A stretch of 64,000 nt of DNA from Ciona savignyi. Its lineage: Eukaryota > Chordata > Ascidiacea > Phlebobranchia > Cionidae. Numbering within the stretch: the first letter of the stretch is position 1; every line of letters starts with the position of its first letter. Shown piece after piece: positions 1 to 12,536 of the stretch. Under the pieces are notes generated by a model. That model had not been told where the DNA came from and did not search any database. It saw only the letters and a list, made by a program, of their open reading frames with translations. Where the stretch lies: assembly GCA_000149265.1 (NCBI GenBank), contig CH003381.1:1462066-1526065 (forward strand), written 5' to 3'. Both the position numbers and the translations under genes were made by a program.

Positions 1-2916
1 CAGATTGACCGTTATCGTCCGTCATGGATACGTTTACTCAGATGATGCTTTTTATACCGGATGAAATGCACAGAAAAAAGCGCTTTCCTTTGTCTCAAAG
101 GGTTTAGTTTCACCTTTTTTGGACAGTTTCGTTTAGCTTTCACGTGTTGACCTATACAACCGGCGGGTTGTAGTTGAACGGTCATTCAAACTTGTAAATA
201 ACCCGATGCGTCCTTTTGAAACCCGCGCGTAAGTTTCGTTCGGATTATGTTGCTGTTTTAATGCATTGTTTCGTAACAATGCAAGGATGCGAGTACAATC
301 TTATAAACAATGCAGCGCGCGCGTAGTTAAACTTAGAGAAAACGTGGAAAAAATGATAATGATTGAACACTTGGAAACTGGAAAAATGAATCATAACATC
401 GAAATCTAAATCGCGGAATTCCCAATTGACGTAGGAGAAATTCTCCCTCGTGTTGAGGAAGGACTGTTTATGATCATAGAATATTGCGCGTCGAATTTAC
501 GACAAATCAATAAAATATTTCACTGTTTCGAAACGCTTCTTTTACTGTTTCCAAACGCTTCGCTTAAATGCTTTTCGATTCATCAAAAATGGGAAAATTT
601 AATTCGAATGAAAATTCAAAGAAAAACCGAGTCGTCCTGCAGGCGACTTAACACCTTTTAAATGCAGAAGAACTTTTTAAAACGATTCGCTTCGCAGGGC
701 GCCTTTTTCGTTTTCTTTGTCTCTCCGCCAACAAGCAATAAATCTTTTTATTGTGGATTAAATATTTAAATGTTAAAATTTGACTCGTATGTTTGAGAAG
801 TGGAACAGGAAAGTCTAATGAACGGTCATGTCGCCCAATGGTAAATTCGACCGATTTACACACAGCATGCTATTTAAAAAAGGCCTAACGACAAGCCCAC
901 GATGGGTTCGAAACTTAAACCTGTTTAAAAAACTGCAAGTAAATCTTAAATAAACAGAGCTGAACTAAATTTTGCCCCATCTAACCAGCCTTTTGTTTTT
1001 CCCGTTGTCTTTTATTCCCATTAGTTTTCTTTCGCAAGCTAACCAAGTGGTTGAATTAGTCAGTTTTGTCGCTTAACCTTAGTTCCGACGGCTGTTTATT
1101 TTCACGCAAATTCGTTCATTGGCATCCGGAAAATGTCCAAGAACCGCCGCCAATCCGCGTGAATCAATCCACTCCTATCAAAGTCCATGAAATATTTATT
1201 TCCCGTCGGAAATTTAATATTCGACAAAAATCGATTTTCGACAAGTTGAAAGTAGATTTAACGTGGCCCATCGCGCTACATTCGATTAATTACCATTTTC
1301 CGCGTCGTGTTAGATTAATACGGACACACGTTTTTATACAATTAACCAAAACATGATACGCCGGGGGTCCCGGTGGGGCTAATTGCGAGGAGGGGTTGAT
1401 TCAATCGGACGTTCCGTACTGTTCAGTCAACGAAAGAGGATACTGGCCACTAAAAGACGAAAACATGAAACTACAAAACATGAATAATGTTTACTTATCT
1501 GAAACCCACCATACCGGCATTATTTTGTGGCGAAATTAAGGGCTACTACGCAGCCAGCCTTTCCGGCCGTGTTATATTAGTAGGCCGCGCGGGAATGGGT
1601 ATTTTTTACTATTTATCAACCCACCCTATATCACCATTTGGCAATCTAGCTTTTTATGTGTTGTATTTCCATATTTTAGTTTATAAGTACTGTATTAACC
1701 TAAAACCAAGGATTGCGATAGCAGCGAAAATCTCATTTTTAAGTTCAACGATACTGGTATGAAAAAGAATACTACAGTATCACTGACGCCTTAACGAGCT
1801 GAAAACCGGGTATCGTTTTCTACAGACTACGCTCTTTCGTATTGTGTACTTTTCTTATATTTATCACTTACTAAAATCTAAGTGGTTCCCAGTGGTATAT
1901 ATACGACACTGTCTGTTTAAAATGTGGTTAGTCTCTACATAAATATCCAGAAATATCACCAAATCCTTATCTGGACGAAACTTGTCTCTGATACTACTGC
2001 TAAATGTGCGTTTGCCAGCTTAAAGCGTTCACTGAAGTGTGTCCATTTCGTATTACGTAACAATGCCGATGTAAATTTCCAAAAGCCTACCGCATAAAAG
2101 CAAACCTAATTGTTTTTGTACTCTTACATGTACTGTAGTTTGTTTTTCAAGTGCAAATATTACCAAACGAATTTCATACCATATGTTGATAGCAAGAAAA
2201 ATGTGCCAAAACGGAAAAAAAAAAACGGTTAGTGCAAATGCTACTCTATAACATTCAATATAAGTGTACGTGTCAGTAATGTTTGACTTTAAATTACAAC
2301 TTCTATATACAGTACATGTAGTAGCCTACCGTACTTGCAGTAATTCAGCGCAATTAATTATTTTTTTCACAATCAAGTCTCTAATTCGATTCGAATAGGA
2401 AATGATTAAAAATTATTTTTGATTCCAAAAATGGGAAATTTGTTCTCGTGCTAACAGTCGTTTAGGATAGGTTCTATTTACACAATTTTGATTCAGAATT
2501 AGAAGTGAACGATTTTTTAGGCAATGGAGATGATGATTATTGTTACATTAAATCACGTGGTCGCCTTTGTACTAACGTGTAGCATATGTAACCAATATCA
2601 GTCGTTTTTAAATGTTTTATTGAACGGTTGTTTGTTCCCTTTGTTTAAACTGGTTTTAAAAAAAATACCGGTCACTATGAAAGAACAACACGCAAACACT
2701 TGTAACAACTCAGACTACAGAGAAATCTGATTTTAGACTACAGAAAGTACGATTTTCGGCTTTCTATTTAAATATGTTCGAAATTCTACATTTAAATGTG
2801 TATTTATCCTAGCATAATTTTCGAATCCAAAGTTATAAGAATATCCTTAAGAAAAATACATTACATCGACTATATCAGGGTGTTATGTTTCATAACCTTT
2901 TGTTTTCGTCCATTAG
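1..2916. other. No supported gene; left flank
   Basis: No exon with convincing protein similarity or matching splice phase was found here. Open frames are short and of random-looking composition. The first exon of the gene at 2917-5267 needs an upstream exon ending in phase 2, and none was found here, so it probably lies off the left edge. A diverged tRNA-like SINE lies at 821-932. The first 450 bases are somewhat CpG-rich. Confidence 0.5.
821..932 (+). repeat. Diverged tRNA-Leu/Ser-like SINE (family 2)
   Basis: The stretch aligns by eye with the better copy at 45498-45622. It has an A-box-like start (TCGCCCAATGG), a shared middle and a B-box-like GGGTTCGAAAC, then runs into a short A-rich tail. 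It is an old copy with many substitutions. Confidence 0.55.
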
Positions 2917-5267
2917 CGTTCGCTCCTCGCACACCCTGTTACCGCCGTCCCAACCGACGATAGCTCACATGCTTGCTCATGTAGACAACCTGCGAAAGTC
3001 CGGTCTGCCCAAGTCCTGCAACCGTAAGTTTTTCGCAGCTGTTTTTTATTACAGTCGATTTCGGACTGTGTGGTTTCTAGATCTGACCTGTGCGATGTTG
3101 GTGCAATCGAGCTCAATTGTTAAATCAAGCAAGCTTTGATATTAATTTTTTAAACGAGCCAGAAACATCACTCTCTCTGGCCCATTTTGTGTTTCTCATT
3201 TGATAACTCGCTTATAGATGCATTCCCACCAAACCGTGGCTCCTTATACAAGGGTTACACCGCATCTTCGCTCGCTTATACAAAAAAGATCACTAAACCG
3301 TGGATTGCTTATACAAGTACACCACCACACTGTAGAGCACATATACAAGTACACCACCACATCATGGCTCGCTTATACAAGTGTACCGCAATACGGTGGC
3401 TCGCTTAAACAGTGTATCACTTCCTAGTACCATTGTTTAACTTGTTTTCCAGTTTTTACCCAAGACTCGATAATAGCTTGCCTGGTGCACGTGCAAGAGC
3501 ATTGCGACGATAAGAGCAAGTCCAAATACAGCGATCTCTTCGCATTGGCCGACGACTCGGAGGACGAGGTTTTAATGAGGTATTGCGTGTTTACGTTTTT
3601 ATTAAGCGATGCAATGGGACTCTGTGTTGTCAGTTTAATTTTTTTGGGGGGCGTCCTTATTAACTTTTAGTTTATAATTTTAGTCCAGTTCTTATTGATC
3701 TTACCAGCTAACTTATTTGGAGGAATCCATAACTCCGAACCGCCACATGTATATATCTTAATGTGACACTGGTAAATAATTTTTTGCCTTTTGGTAAAAA
3801 AAGCTAATGTGAGTATTTTCATAGTGATTTTTTGTTTGGTTTTAGTCTACACAGTTTCTGATTCTCTGTGGTTTGAGACCATTGCATTTTCTCTATAGTA
3901 CTTTTTTCACAACACCATTTAAACAACGAAATATTTTTTCGACAGAGACATCCGAAACACGCGTAAACGTAACAAGTCGACGTCGGCGAGTAGAAGTGCG
4001 TCACAATCGCGTAAAGCATCGTCACAAGGGAACAAGCGCGGATCAGAAGAAAGCGAATCTGACAGTTTGTCGGTGAGTTCAAGGATTTTTATTTGAAAAC
4101 TATAGATTAATTCCGCTTTGGAATCTTGGATCTTGCTTAGGTAGCAGTTGGTGCTCCTTTAAAGAAAAACTAAATAAAGGAAAAGCGGGAAGAAGGGAAG
4201 GAAGAAACTGCACACTAAAATAAATATTAGGGCATTAGAGTTCATTTTAAACATAGGGTTAGAGTAAAGGTTAGTTCTGTGGTTAAGGTTAGTGTTTAGG
4301 AAAGGGTTAAAATTAATTTCCATAGTTTTGGAGAACAGTTTTCATTCTTCCCGCCTTTCCGCTTTCCCTCCCTTTAGCATTGCCTTACCTTTAGGGTCCC
4401 CGGTGTGATCACCACTACCTTGTCGCCCAACACCATTCATCAGCTATGCGGGCAACAGTATGCCTATAATACAATAGAATTACTGTACAGTTAGGCTGGT
4501 CAGCAACTCAATAAAGTAGGGGGTGGAAGCTAGTTTATAATTTATGTTGACGTAACAGCAGTGTGCTAGTGTCGTCCAGTGGACAACAGGACGCCGCCGA
4601 GATAGAAACTTGCTTTTCCAAATGGTCGGGTTTGGCCGTGTGCGAACCTGACAAAAAGCGAAACTTTCACAAAATACCTAGTTCTCTTATCAAGGGTTAT
4701 AACCATGGCCTGTTTCAAAATTGCGAGAAACGGTTGTGCGTTTGAAACGTTAAATCCGCCAACCCTTGCACAGTATACTGAAGCAGTCATAGCGAGGGGT
4801 CTAGCCACTCAGTCCTAGCTAGATGTCTAGCACTTGTTTTAGAACTAGGCATAGATGCTTGGTGTGATTGTTTGACCACATCGCTTTGGCCCACCTGAAA
4901 TAATGGTTCCTACGGAGCGATTTGAGATCAACTCGTTTTTAAGTGAACGACCGTGCGCAAGGGTGTATTGGTCCCTTTAACGCGATGTTTCCATAAATTA
5001 ACAAAATAACTTCACAAATTTATTCGAATTTCTGTTAAAATATTTAAATTTTATTTCGGTGAATAAAAAAACGTCAGAGGCGCCAATAAATAAATGGAAG
5101 TGTAAACTTGTAAACCCATCCACAAATGACAGAACACCCAAAACTGAATAGGTTTTTGACATTCAGTTTCACAGCCACATCTTTTTCAGGATGACGACGA
5201 TTTCAAAAAGAAAAGAAAACGATCGAAACCCGCAAGCAAATCGCAGGAATCCTCTGACAGCGACTGA
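2917..5267 (+). CDS. 3' part of an unrecognised gene; four last exons
   Basis: Four exons join in phase: 2917-3023, 3453-3579, 3946-4072 and 5190-5267 (TGA). They give the last 145 residues of a larger protein whose 5' part is not in the window. The first two exons are ordinary folded-looking sequence, including IAHMLAHVDNLRKSGL and KSKYSDLFALADDSEDE. The last two are a low-complexity tail of Ser, Lys, Arg and acidic residues (RKRNKSTSAS, DDDDFKKKRKRSK) ending in SSDSD. Such a tail is typical of nuclear chromatin proteins, and basic runs such as KKKRKR could act as nuclear localisation signals. That is inference, and I could not name the family. The second exon uses the donor at 3580; an earlier GTTTTA site at 3569 would break the frame into exon 3. 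A possible poly(A) signal AATAAA is at 5337-5342. Confidence 0.7.
3218..3418. repeat. 32-bp minisatellite, about six units
   Basis: The motif TATACAA recurs at 3245, 3277, 3310, 3342 and 3374, and a variant (TAAACA) at 3406, so the period is 32-33 bp. Units vary on the theme GCTCGCTTATACAAGTACAC followed by CACCACA-type sequence. The array lies in the intron between the first two exons of the left-hand gene. Confidence 0.85.
4170..4378. repeat. MITE with G/A-rich terminal inverted repeats (family M)
   Basis: The left end is purine-rich (GGAAAAGCGGGAAGAAGGG) and the right end its pyrimidine-rich complement (CCGCCTTTCCGCTTTCCCTC). The core contains GGTTAGTTCTGTGGTTAAGG-type sequence shared with copies at 15200-15333 and 26116-26324. 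It lies in the last intron of the left-hand gene. No clear target duplication was seen for this copy. Confidence 0.65.
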
Positions 5268-5336
5268 AACTCTAATATCAGTTATTTTCACACAAATCAT
5301 GCTGCGTAAACTCGTCCGACCGAATTTCTTAAGCCA

Positions 5337-5342
5337 AATAAA
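5337..5342 (+). other. Poly(A) signal AATAAA for the left-hand gene
   Basis: Canonical hexamer 70 nt after the TGA stop at 5265-5267. Confidence 0.55.
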
Positions 5343-6275
5343 ATACAAAATGTTCCGATAAAATGGTGAATTCTCGTTACGTGGTGTGGAGGTTTTAGTG
5401 TATTCATAATAACAGTCAAGTCGTTATTATGTTATTATTTTCCTATTTTCTTAGGTTTTCTGCGTCAAGCTTGTGACAATTATGTAATATCGGCAGACTA
5501 TTTGCTTGAAGTGGTTATCCAATCAGCTTAAAACTTACAGGAATCCTAACTGGCATGATCTTTTTCTGCAACGACCTTTAAGTATCAGAAAAAATGTAAA
5601 AAATAAGCCTATTTTTGGCTTTATCGCCAATATTTCCGGATTGGAAAGGAGTATATACTTCAAATTTCTAAGAAATTCCAAGATTCCTTACACGAATCAA
5701 AAAACAAAGTTAACTTAAATTACCCAGTGTCCCCAAAAATAAAATATGCCTAACTTGTCATAAATACAATTTTATTAAGCGTATAAATGGTGATAACACA
5801 AAACTAAGACAAAAATAATCTTATTTTTTTGCGAATGTTCGGCCCTGGTTATTCTATAACAGTTGATATTTCGAAACTGACAAAGATTATTACTTTAAAA
5901 TGTAAGAAATGTTGTAGCCTACGTAAATAAAATAAATTGTGGAGTAATAAACGAACACTAGGCCGAAATACCGCTTACCTCAGTTATCACAGGAAATCCG
6001 TTAAAATATAAAATTCCTAACTTACTATAATACACTATTACAACGTATGTAAATTAGCTAAACACTTAAAACCCCCTAAACACTTAAAGCTAAGCTCCTA
6101 AAATCAATACAAGTCGATATTAAAATTCAAGGCGAATAAAAAAGATTCAAATACTCTATACGCACCATCAACCATTTTCGGGAAACGCCCATCACTTAGC
6201 CTAACTGCACTTAAATTACTGATTAGCCTTCTTTAATAAGCCGGTCCACATAATACCATAAATGTAGCCCATTAG

Positions 6276-6577
6276 CCTAGGAGGAGGAGGAAGATATTTA
6301 TGTTTATTCACGTGAATGGGAAAACCAAGGGGGTTAACACACGGGCAATCATCAGATCACATCGCGCCCATCGTCGGGTTACCAGAGCTATTGAAAGGTG
6401 TTGTATATGATAGATACGTTCCTTTAATTTGGTAGAACCCATTAATACGATAGGTTAAGGCAATTTCCGTAAAGTACCTTGCCCAAGGACACAGCCGACT
6501 AGCTAGCGACCAGTTTCGCACCTGCTACCTTTCGATTGAAAGGCGACGCATTTAACCGCCAGACTAACCAGCCGGAG
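6276..6577 (-). repeat. tRNA-derived SINE, family 1
   Basis: Read on the minus strand this is a near full-length copy. It has a tRNA-like head (GGCTGGTTAGTCTGGCGGTT), then the stem CCTTTCAATCGAAAGG, a body with CCTTGGGCAAGG and TTAATGGGTTCTACCAAATT, and a tail matching CCATTCACG-GATAAACAT in the other copies. The same unit is present at 9726-10950 (interrupted) and 52312-52556. Confidence 0.8.
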
Positions 6578-7149
6578 AAAATTAGATATGCAGTGACAAA
6601 ATGTGAATAAATCATTCCAGGGCTGTGAATAAAATGTGAATAAATCATCCCACCAAGCTCAAGAATATTAGCACATCCAACATTTTTTCACATTTTAGGC
6701 AGTTTATTGTGATGGAATTGTTATTATCCCCAATAATATAAAACAATTTAATTTTCTTTGTTTCCATTGTGTTTTTTTAGTATACCAAAGTGACAAATTT
6801 ATTCGGAAAAAATGGATATTAGATTTGGAATAGAACAACCTCCTGTCTACACTGAGATTTTCAGGGATATTAAAATATGTTTTAAATTTTTTTTAAATAA
6901 AATCATTGACCAATTCACATAATGGACTAACTATACATCGAAAAATGTCCATTGAGTGACACAAACGCGTGGGGGGTCATCGGTATAAAAATTAAATTAA
7001 GGAAACGTGTATTCTGTCGCGCAATTATAAGACGAAAATCCAACAGATACTCACAAAAAAAGAGCTGCAATCTATAAATTACGTTGACGAAAAATTGGAA
7101 ATGAAATAAAACCGCGCTTTACCGCACACTAATTTTCAGGACTTTATAT

Positions 7150-7352
7150 CGTTTGGTTTTAATTAATTTTTGTTTGCTAAATATTGTTCTTTTGCCTAGG
7201 TTTGGCGGCCGCGTCCATATTAAATTATATCCTTTTTTCAATGACGTGTTTTAACGACTGTTCGTTTTGCCGTCTTTTCCTGTTCCCGTGTCGATATTTT
7301 ATTCGCTTGCCATTTTTAAATACTGGGCAAAAAATTAATAAACTAAACTAAA
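7150..7352 (+). repeat. Dispersed repeat family A, copy 1
   Basis: About 200 bp shared with 53290-53500 (same strand) and 42388-42533 (opposite strand). Diagnostic pieces are TAGGTTTGGCGGCCGCGTC, GTTTTAACGACTGTTCG, TTTTGCCGTC and a tail AATTAATAAACTAAACTA. No coding potential. The element type is unknown. Confidence 0.75.
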
Positions 7353-7625
7353 ATCGTATTGCAATTTCACTTTGAAAACCCCACAGATTCACTCTATAAA
7401 GTGTCTATGGAAACACTGAGCACATGTTAAATAGAAATGTTCATTAAGGGATACTAGTTTGCACCTATTGTATTGGTTGGTCACGTACCGGTATTTATAA
7501 TTACATGCGTTTATGTTTTTTGAAAGGAGACAAAGCGAAAATAACCATATAACGTTGAATTTTATTAATATTTTTTACAGTGTTCCATAGGCATATATAG
7601 ATAGGTTATTTTTCTAATTTCCGAC

Positions 7626-10600
7626 ATGGCGTCAGCTCTAGCGAAAGGCCTTCAAAGAACTATAAAAAACAGCAGTAAATTCTGCAGTTTAGTTGCAAGG
7701 TGAGAAAAACTTTATCAAAATATCGCCTAGACTGGAACAGTCTTAACCATAACTGATCAATAAAATAAAACACAAGTCTCTAAAAAGAGACTAGTCAATT
7801 TCGGGTGCCTCTAAATACTACAGGACTGCTTAGACCGCTTGCAGAACTAACTTTAACCACAATCCTAACATTATTATCATGGCTTTTGTAACTACGAAAC
7901 GAAGTATAGTAAGCGATTCAAGCACTCCATGCGATCCAAGCGGTCCTTTAGTATTTGGAGGAACCAGCAATTTTACCTTCACTCCCTGCCTATTGATTAT
8001 TTTATAGTCTTTGCACCGTTTAACTGAATCTTGCCTTACTAACAGAACTGACCACTCCGCAACAGCAAGCTTGTCTCGACTAGCGGTAACCCGAAGCAAC
8101 ATGGGGTCAATCATGGGGCATCACACGGGGCGCACTTTCTGGTCCATGGTCGCATCATCATCCAGGATGTTGAACCTTAACTCAACCAACCCATCGTGGC
8201 CAAACGTAACATGCGGGTGTGGGGGTTTCCATAGTGAAGGTGAATATCAATGGTTTAAGACACATTGTCTTTTCCTGGTCAATTGTGTACGTATTATTTG
8301 CATCGAATTTTCGTTTTGAGAAATATGAATGTAACGCTACACTAGGATAGTTTTAGGAGTTTTGGTACTTATACCTTGAAAACTTAGTTTATGTGCTATG
8401 TAGATTATATCGGTATACAGCGCATCATTCAAATTTGCCAGTAGGCTGCAGCATGGCAAATAGGGGTGGTTAGGAAATTTTAACACAGAACCTTGTGTAT
8501 GTGCAACTTCGTGAAGCATACGGTGCAAACTGGCTGTGAGGTTAGGTGCATAATTCAGGGGCAAAAAACATAATAAAGTTTAAATTTATACAGGTAATTT
8601 ACAATTCATACAAAATGCATGTAAAAAGTTGTGTTTGGCAAATTGTTATTGTATGACCTTAATGATTACCCTTGGATAGGTGATAAAGAATTCAGCAAGG
8701 TACTCGCCGAAGAGATTGCACAAGAAAAAGAGAAGAGGTTATCACTGCCGCAAGTGGATGGTTGGAAAAGTGTGATGGATGGTGCCGAATGTAAGCTTAC
8801 CAAGAATCTCAAAGGGGATGAGTAAGTGTGGCTGTTAGAGTAACCTTTTTAAAAGTACATTACTGCTCCCAGGGTATCACCACACCCACTGTTACCCAAT
8901 GTAACTGAAATTGTATTTTGTGCTAGTTTATTTCCAGTACCGGCCAGCGTTAACCATAGCAGAACCAGTTTTTTTAGAATTATTATCGTTTTGAAGCCAG
9001 AAAAAATTTAATCTTTTGGTTACATTTTAGTTTAGCTACTAGTACTGTGCACCAGCACTTTATGTTCTTAACCTGAAATATATTAGTTATACTTACCTTA
9101 CATTTTTCAGAATTGAAGTCAGCTTTAACGTAAATGCTTCGGTACCCCCGTTTCATTCAGATGACCCCGATGAACAGGTACTTCCCCTCAATAAAATGTT
9201 GCAATATTTAAAAGTTAGAATCCGTGTAAGTCTGCCCTTGGATCATGTGTTACATGCAGGATTGTAAGCTAAAATAATGTTGAATCAAATAAGATTAGTG
9301 TCAGTAATATTCTCTTTATAAACTAAAAATGGGGTAGTGGCATGATGTTACTAAATTGCATTCAGTTTAAGTAAAGCAACAATTTTTATTTATGTTCTCT
9401 ATCTTTTCTAGTCGGAGATTATTGCCCAACCCGATTTTACTGTTTTGATAAAGAAGCCCTCGTCAAGTGATTCCCTTTCGTTCGATTGTTTCTTTCCCGA
9501 CTCTGATCATGAAACAGAGGGAGAACCAGAACCAGGTCATAGATTTAATGATTTTTAATTGTCATGGAAAAACAATTATTTTTTTAAATGTAAAAACAAA
9601 AAGTGTGGTTCTCTTTCTCCAATCGAATAGATCAAATCATCTACATGCTTGGGTTTGACCTTTAACCTACTTTTACTCCACCATTAGTTACTGTATTCAG
9701 TTGAAACTTTTATCAGCCTAATAATGTCCGGCCCGATGGTCTAGCGCAGGGATGTCCAACCTTTTATTGTACTGGGCCGCATTGTCACTTAAAATAATTA
9801 AATGGGCCGCAGAACCTATTAAATTTTAATAAAAAGGGCAGGGTTCGAATTAATGGTTTTGAAATGATTTGCGAAATGCGCGGATAAGGAGCGCGCGAAA
9901 AAAAATTTGGTAATGATAAATTGCCTTAAACGTCCAGAAAGATATTTATTTCATAAAACAGAAAGTAGTACCGTTATTTAGTAGTACAATAATGATAAAT
10001 TGCAATAAGCGTAAATTCAAAAGGGATGTGCCGCATCTCGCCAATCATAAATAAAGGAATCGTGGTATATTAACGCATAATGGCGATTATTGCCTTGTGA
10101 TAGCAATGCTTATTATACGCCAACAATGCAAAGTAAAGGCAATGTAAATAAATGTAAGTAATGTGATTGTTAAATGTTATGTTAAAGGCAAACGATGTTA
10201 TATTAACGTGTTGAGGATTTATTATTAAAAGTGCGCGAAATCAGTACCGGTAATTTATATTTTTGCGATTTTGTTAAATTTTGTATTTCGTGAACTTAAG
10301 AAAACGGTTCGCTAATAGCGATTCGCGATCCCTTAATTCCAACCCTGAATGGGTACATAATGAAACAATTAAAAGCCATTAATTTTATCTTTGAAAAAAG
10401 GAACAAATAACACACATATAGAAAGAAACAAAATATTATTTCTGCAATACAAAGTCAATGAGATAAGTTTTTGTCGTCCGTCGGTTTCTTTCTGCAGTTT
10501 TGATGTTTACTGCGTCCCTAAAAGCTGACTGATACATTTGAATTGGGCCAAGATTTAAAGTTCAAAATACTACTTGGAGTAAAAATGACTAGCGGGCCGC

Positions 10601-12408
10601 ACAAAAATCTCAGGTGGGCCGCAGTGCGGCCCGCGGGCCGCAGGTTGGACATCCCTGGTCTAGCGGTTAAGTGCGTCACCTTTCAATCGAAAGGTTGCAG
10701 GTGCGAAACTGGTCGCTAGCTAAACGGTTGTGTCCTTGGGCAAGGCACTTTACGGACATTGCCTGAACCCAGCGGATTAATGGGTTCTACCAAATTGAAG
10801 GAACGTGTCTATCATATACAACACACTGCAATAGCTCCGGTAACCCGACGATGGGCACAAGGTGATCTGACGATTGCCCGTGTGATAACCCCCCAGGTTT
10901 TCCCATTCACGGGGATAAACATGAATATCCTATCCTCCTATCCTAAATATAATATTAAAATTTTCAGAAGCTTTGGAAATATTTCTCAATTCAGTTGAAA
11001 GTTGTAAAGGCCTTGGTTCCTAGATAGAAATTTCAAAGAAATTTAAAGTTTTTTCACTATTTTTTAAATTTTGGGAAACACAGTAGTAATAGTAATGTTG
11101 TTATATATTTAGATTAATTTGTCTTGTTTACATGGAATGGAAACCCACCCATGACTTTCTACTTGCCGCAAAGGACTTCCATTTTTATACATGTGTTGTG
11201 TAACTTAAAACCATGTGTGGGTACCAGTAAAGCAGGTGGTACTAGTTAACAATGTGTGGTACTGGTTTACTGACAACAGGGACCAAATAGCTACCACAGA
11301 TTCTGGAAAAAGTCTTACAGTATTTTTTATTAGACTAGATTGTTAACTTTAATCTTAAAAGTGTCGGCTTTCAGTAAGTTTTAAAACAAAAATTTTGATC
11401 CGACAGAAAACATATTCAGCATACGGTTGCTCACCACGTACAAAGGGGAGATCAAGGAATCAACTTATTCAATTGAAACCGAAAACATAGATTCGGTGGG
11501 TTTCATTATTTTGCATTTTTTTAATTTTTTTTAAATATACTATCATTCCTGTAACTGGAAAGTATGGGCCTAAGTGATGAAGGTCTGTCAAAGAACTTAA
11601 AAAAAACTCAAAAAGTTGTTGGTGTTGCAAAACCTGATGTTGTTTTTTTTTTTTTAAATCAAACAGTTTCCTACAGGTGGTAGGTGCAGCCTTTAAGGTT
11701 TGAAACTCCCATTGTACTATATGTTATAAAGAGTTAAAACTTAATTTATTTATCTGATTAAGTGACTTGTCCATGGGCACACCCAAGCTAAATATCAAGG
11801 GCCAAACAATCATTCACACGGAATAGCGATCTATACACTTACATTTCTATCTTTTGGCAAGTGGAATTACTTTATTTCAGAGCTGAAGTCTATGGTAATC
11901 ACATCAATACTGATACAAGACCGAACGTACCAATTTGTTAGGTGTCTTTCCCAATACACAACTAAGCAGCTCAAACAGCTCAAACCGGTTTTGATACCAC
12001 CAACTGACAGCCAAAGGGTTGTACGATTAAAACTGGTTCGTGTTTTTGGGCAAGGAAGTTAATTGCCTGGACCCAATGGATTTATGGCTGGAACTAAAAC
12101 TGAAGGAAAGTCTTAATCATGTAACCAAACTACAATACCTTCGTTGGTGCACGCGAGGTAATCTGACGCTTACCCATGTAGTATTCCCCAAACGGGTATT
12201 TTTCAATCCCTAAAGTCTTTAAACACATCTGAATGTTACATTAACACCACCAATACAGGAAATGTACGCCATGTTGTTGACGTATTTGGAGGACCGTGGC
12301 ATTGATAACGAGTTTGCCTCCGATTTGGAAAATCTCGCCACCGCCCTGGAGAACCAAGAATACATTACGGCGTTAGAAAAACTGCACAAGTTTGTCAGTT
12401 GCTCGTAA
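7626..12408 (+). CDS. C1QBP: Complement component 1 Q subcomponent-binding protein (p32, MAM33 family)
   Basis: Seven exons join in phase: 7626-7699, 8166-8239, 8680-8821, 9111-9177, 9412-9535, 11407-11495 and 12259-12408 (TAA), giving 239 residues; human p32 has 282. The first about 45 residues are basic and hydroxylated with no acid (MASALAKGLQRTIKNSSK), as expected for a mitochondrial presequence. Next comes CGCGGFHSEGDKEF, matching the human CGCG-LHTDGDKAF junction where the mature protein begins. Family hallmarks follow: an acidic loop (DSDHETEGEPEPE), TYSIETENID, and the closing helices with LEDRGIDNEFA and TALENQEYITALEKL. Members form doughnut-shaped acidic trimers in the mitochondrial matrix and support mitoribosome function and translation. 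The second exon boundary rests on phase and the CGCG match; the other exons are secure. AATAAA follows at 12531. Confidence 0.95.
9726..10950 (+). repeat. tRNA-derived SINE (family 1), split by a hAT element
   Basis: The SINE head GTCCGGCCCGATGGTCTAGCG is at 9726-9746. It resumes at 10658 with GTCTAGCGGTTAAGTGCGTC and continues through CCTTTCAATCGAAAGG, CCTTGGGCAAGG and TTAATGGGTTCTACCAAATT to GGGGATAAACATGAATATCC. Removing 9747-10657 plus one 8-bp duplicate restores a continuous SINE. It lies in C1QBP intron 5. Confidence 0.88.
9747..10657. mobile_element. Non-autonomous hAT-type transposon, 911 bp, with 8-bp target duplication
   Basis: The element starts CAGGGATGTCCAACC and ends GGTTGGACATCCCTG, a perfect 15-bp terminal inverted repeat of the CAGGG..CCCTG type seen in hAT elements. 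It is flanked on both sides by GTCTAGCG (9739-9746 and 10658-10665), an exact 8-bp target duplication as expected for hAT. Subterminal GGGCCGC motifs cluster at both ends. No long open frame exists inside, so it must have been moved by a transposase encoded elsewhere. Confidence 0.92.
12015..12210 (+). repeat. Degenerate SINE family 1 copy
   Basis: Recognisable pieces are TTGGGCAAGGAAGTTAATTG, CCCAATGGATTTATGG, ACTGAAGGAAAGTC and CGCGAGGTAATCTGACG, in the same order as in the better copies. It ends about 50 bp before the last C1QBP exon. Confidence 0.6.
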
Positions 12409-12530
12409 ACAACTCCCCAAAGAAGCAAACAACTTCAAAAAATAATAAAAAAATACTCGGTAGCTTTCTGTAACAAACTTGATCTAAACGTTCATTCTAT
12501 CGCAAAAAATGAAGAGCGTTCTTCATCCGA

Positions 12531-12536
12531 AATAAA
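12531..12536 (+). other. Poly(A) signal AATAAA for C1QBP
   Basis: Canonical hexamer about 120 nt after the C1QBP stop. Confidence 0.6.

Larger units (their letters stand above)
5268..7625. other. Intergenic; two dispersed repeats
   Basis: This lies between the 3' end of the left-hand gene and the C1QBP start codon. It contains a family 1 SINE on the minus strand (6276-6577) and a dispersed repeat of family A (about 7150-7352). The rest is AT-rich with no supported gene. Confidence 0.6.

Noticed and set aside
8011..8165. Upstream part of the open frame preceding C1QBP exon 2
   Set aside because: The phase from exon 1 and the position of the CGCG motif support the acceptor at 8165; the upstream part is intron.
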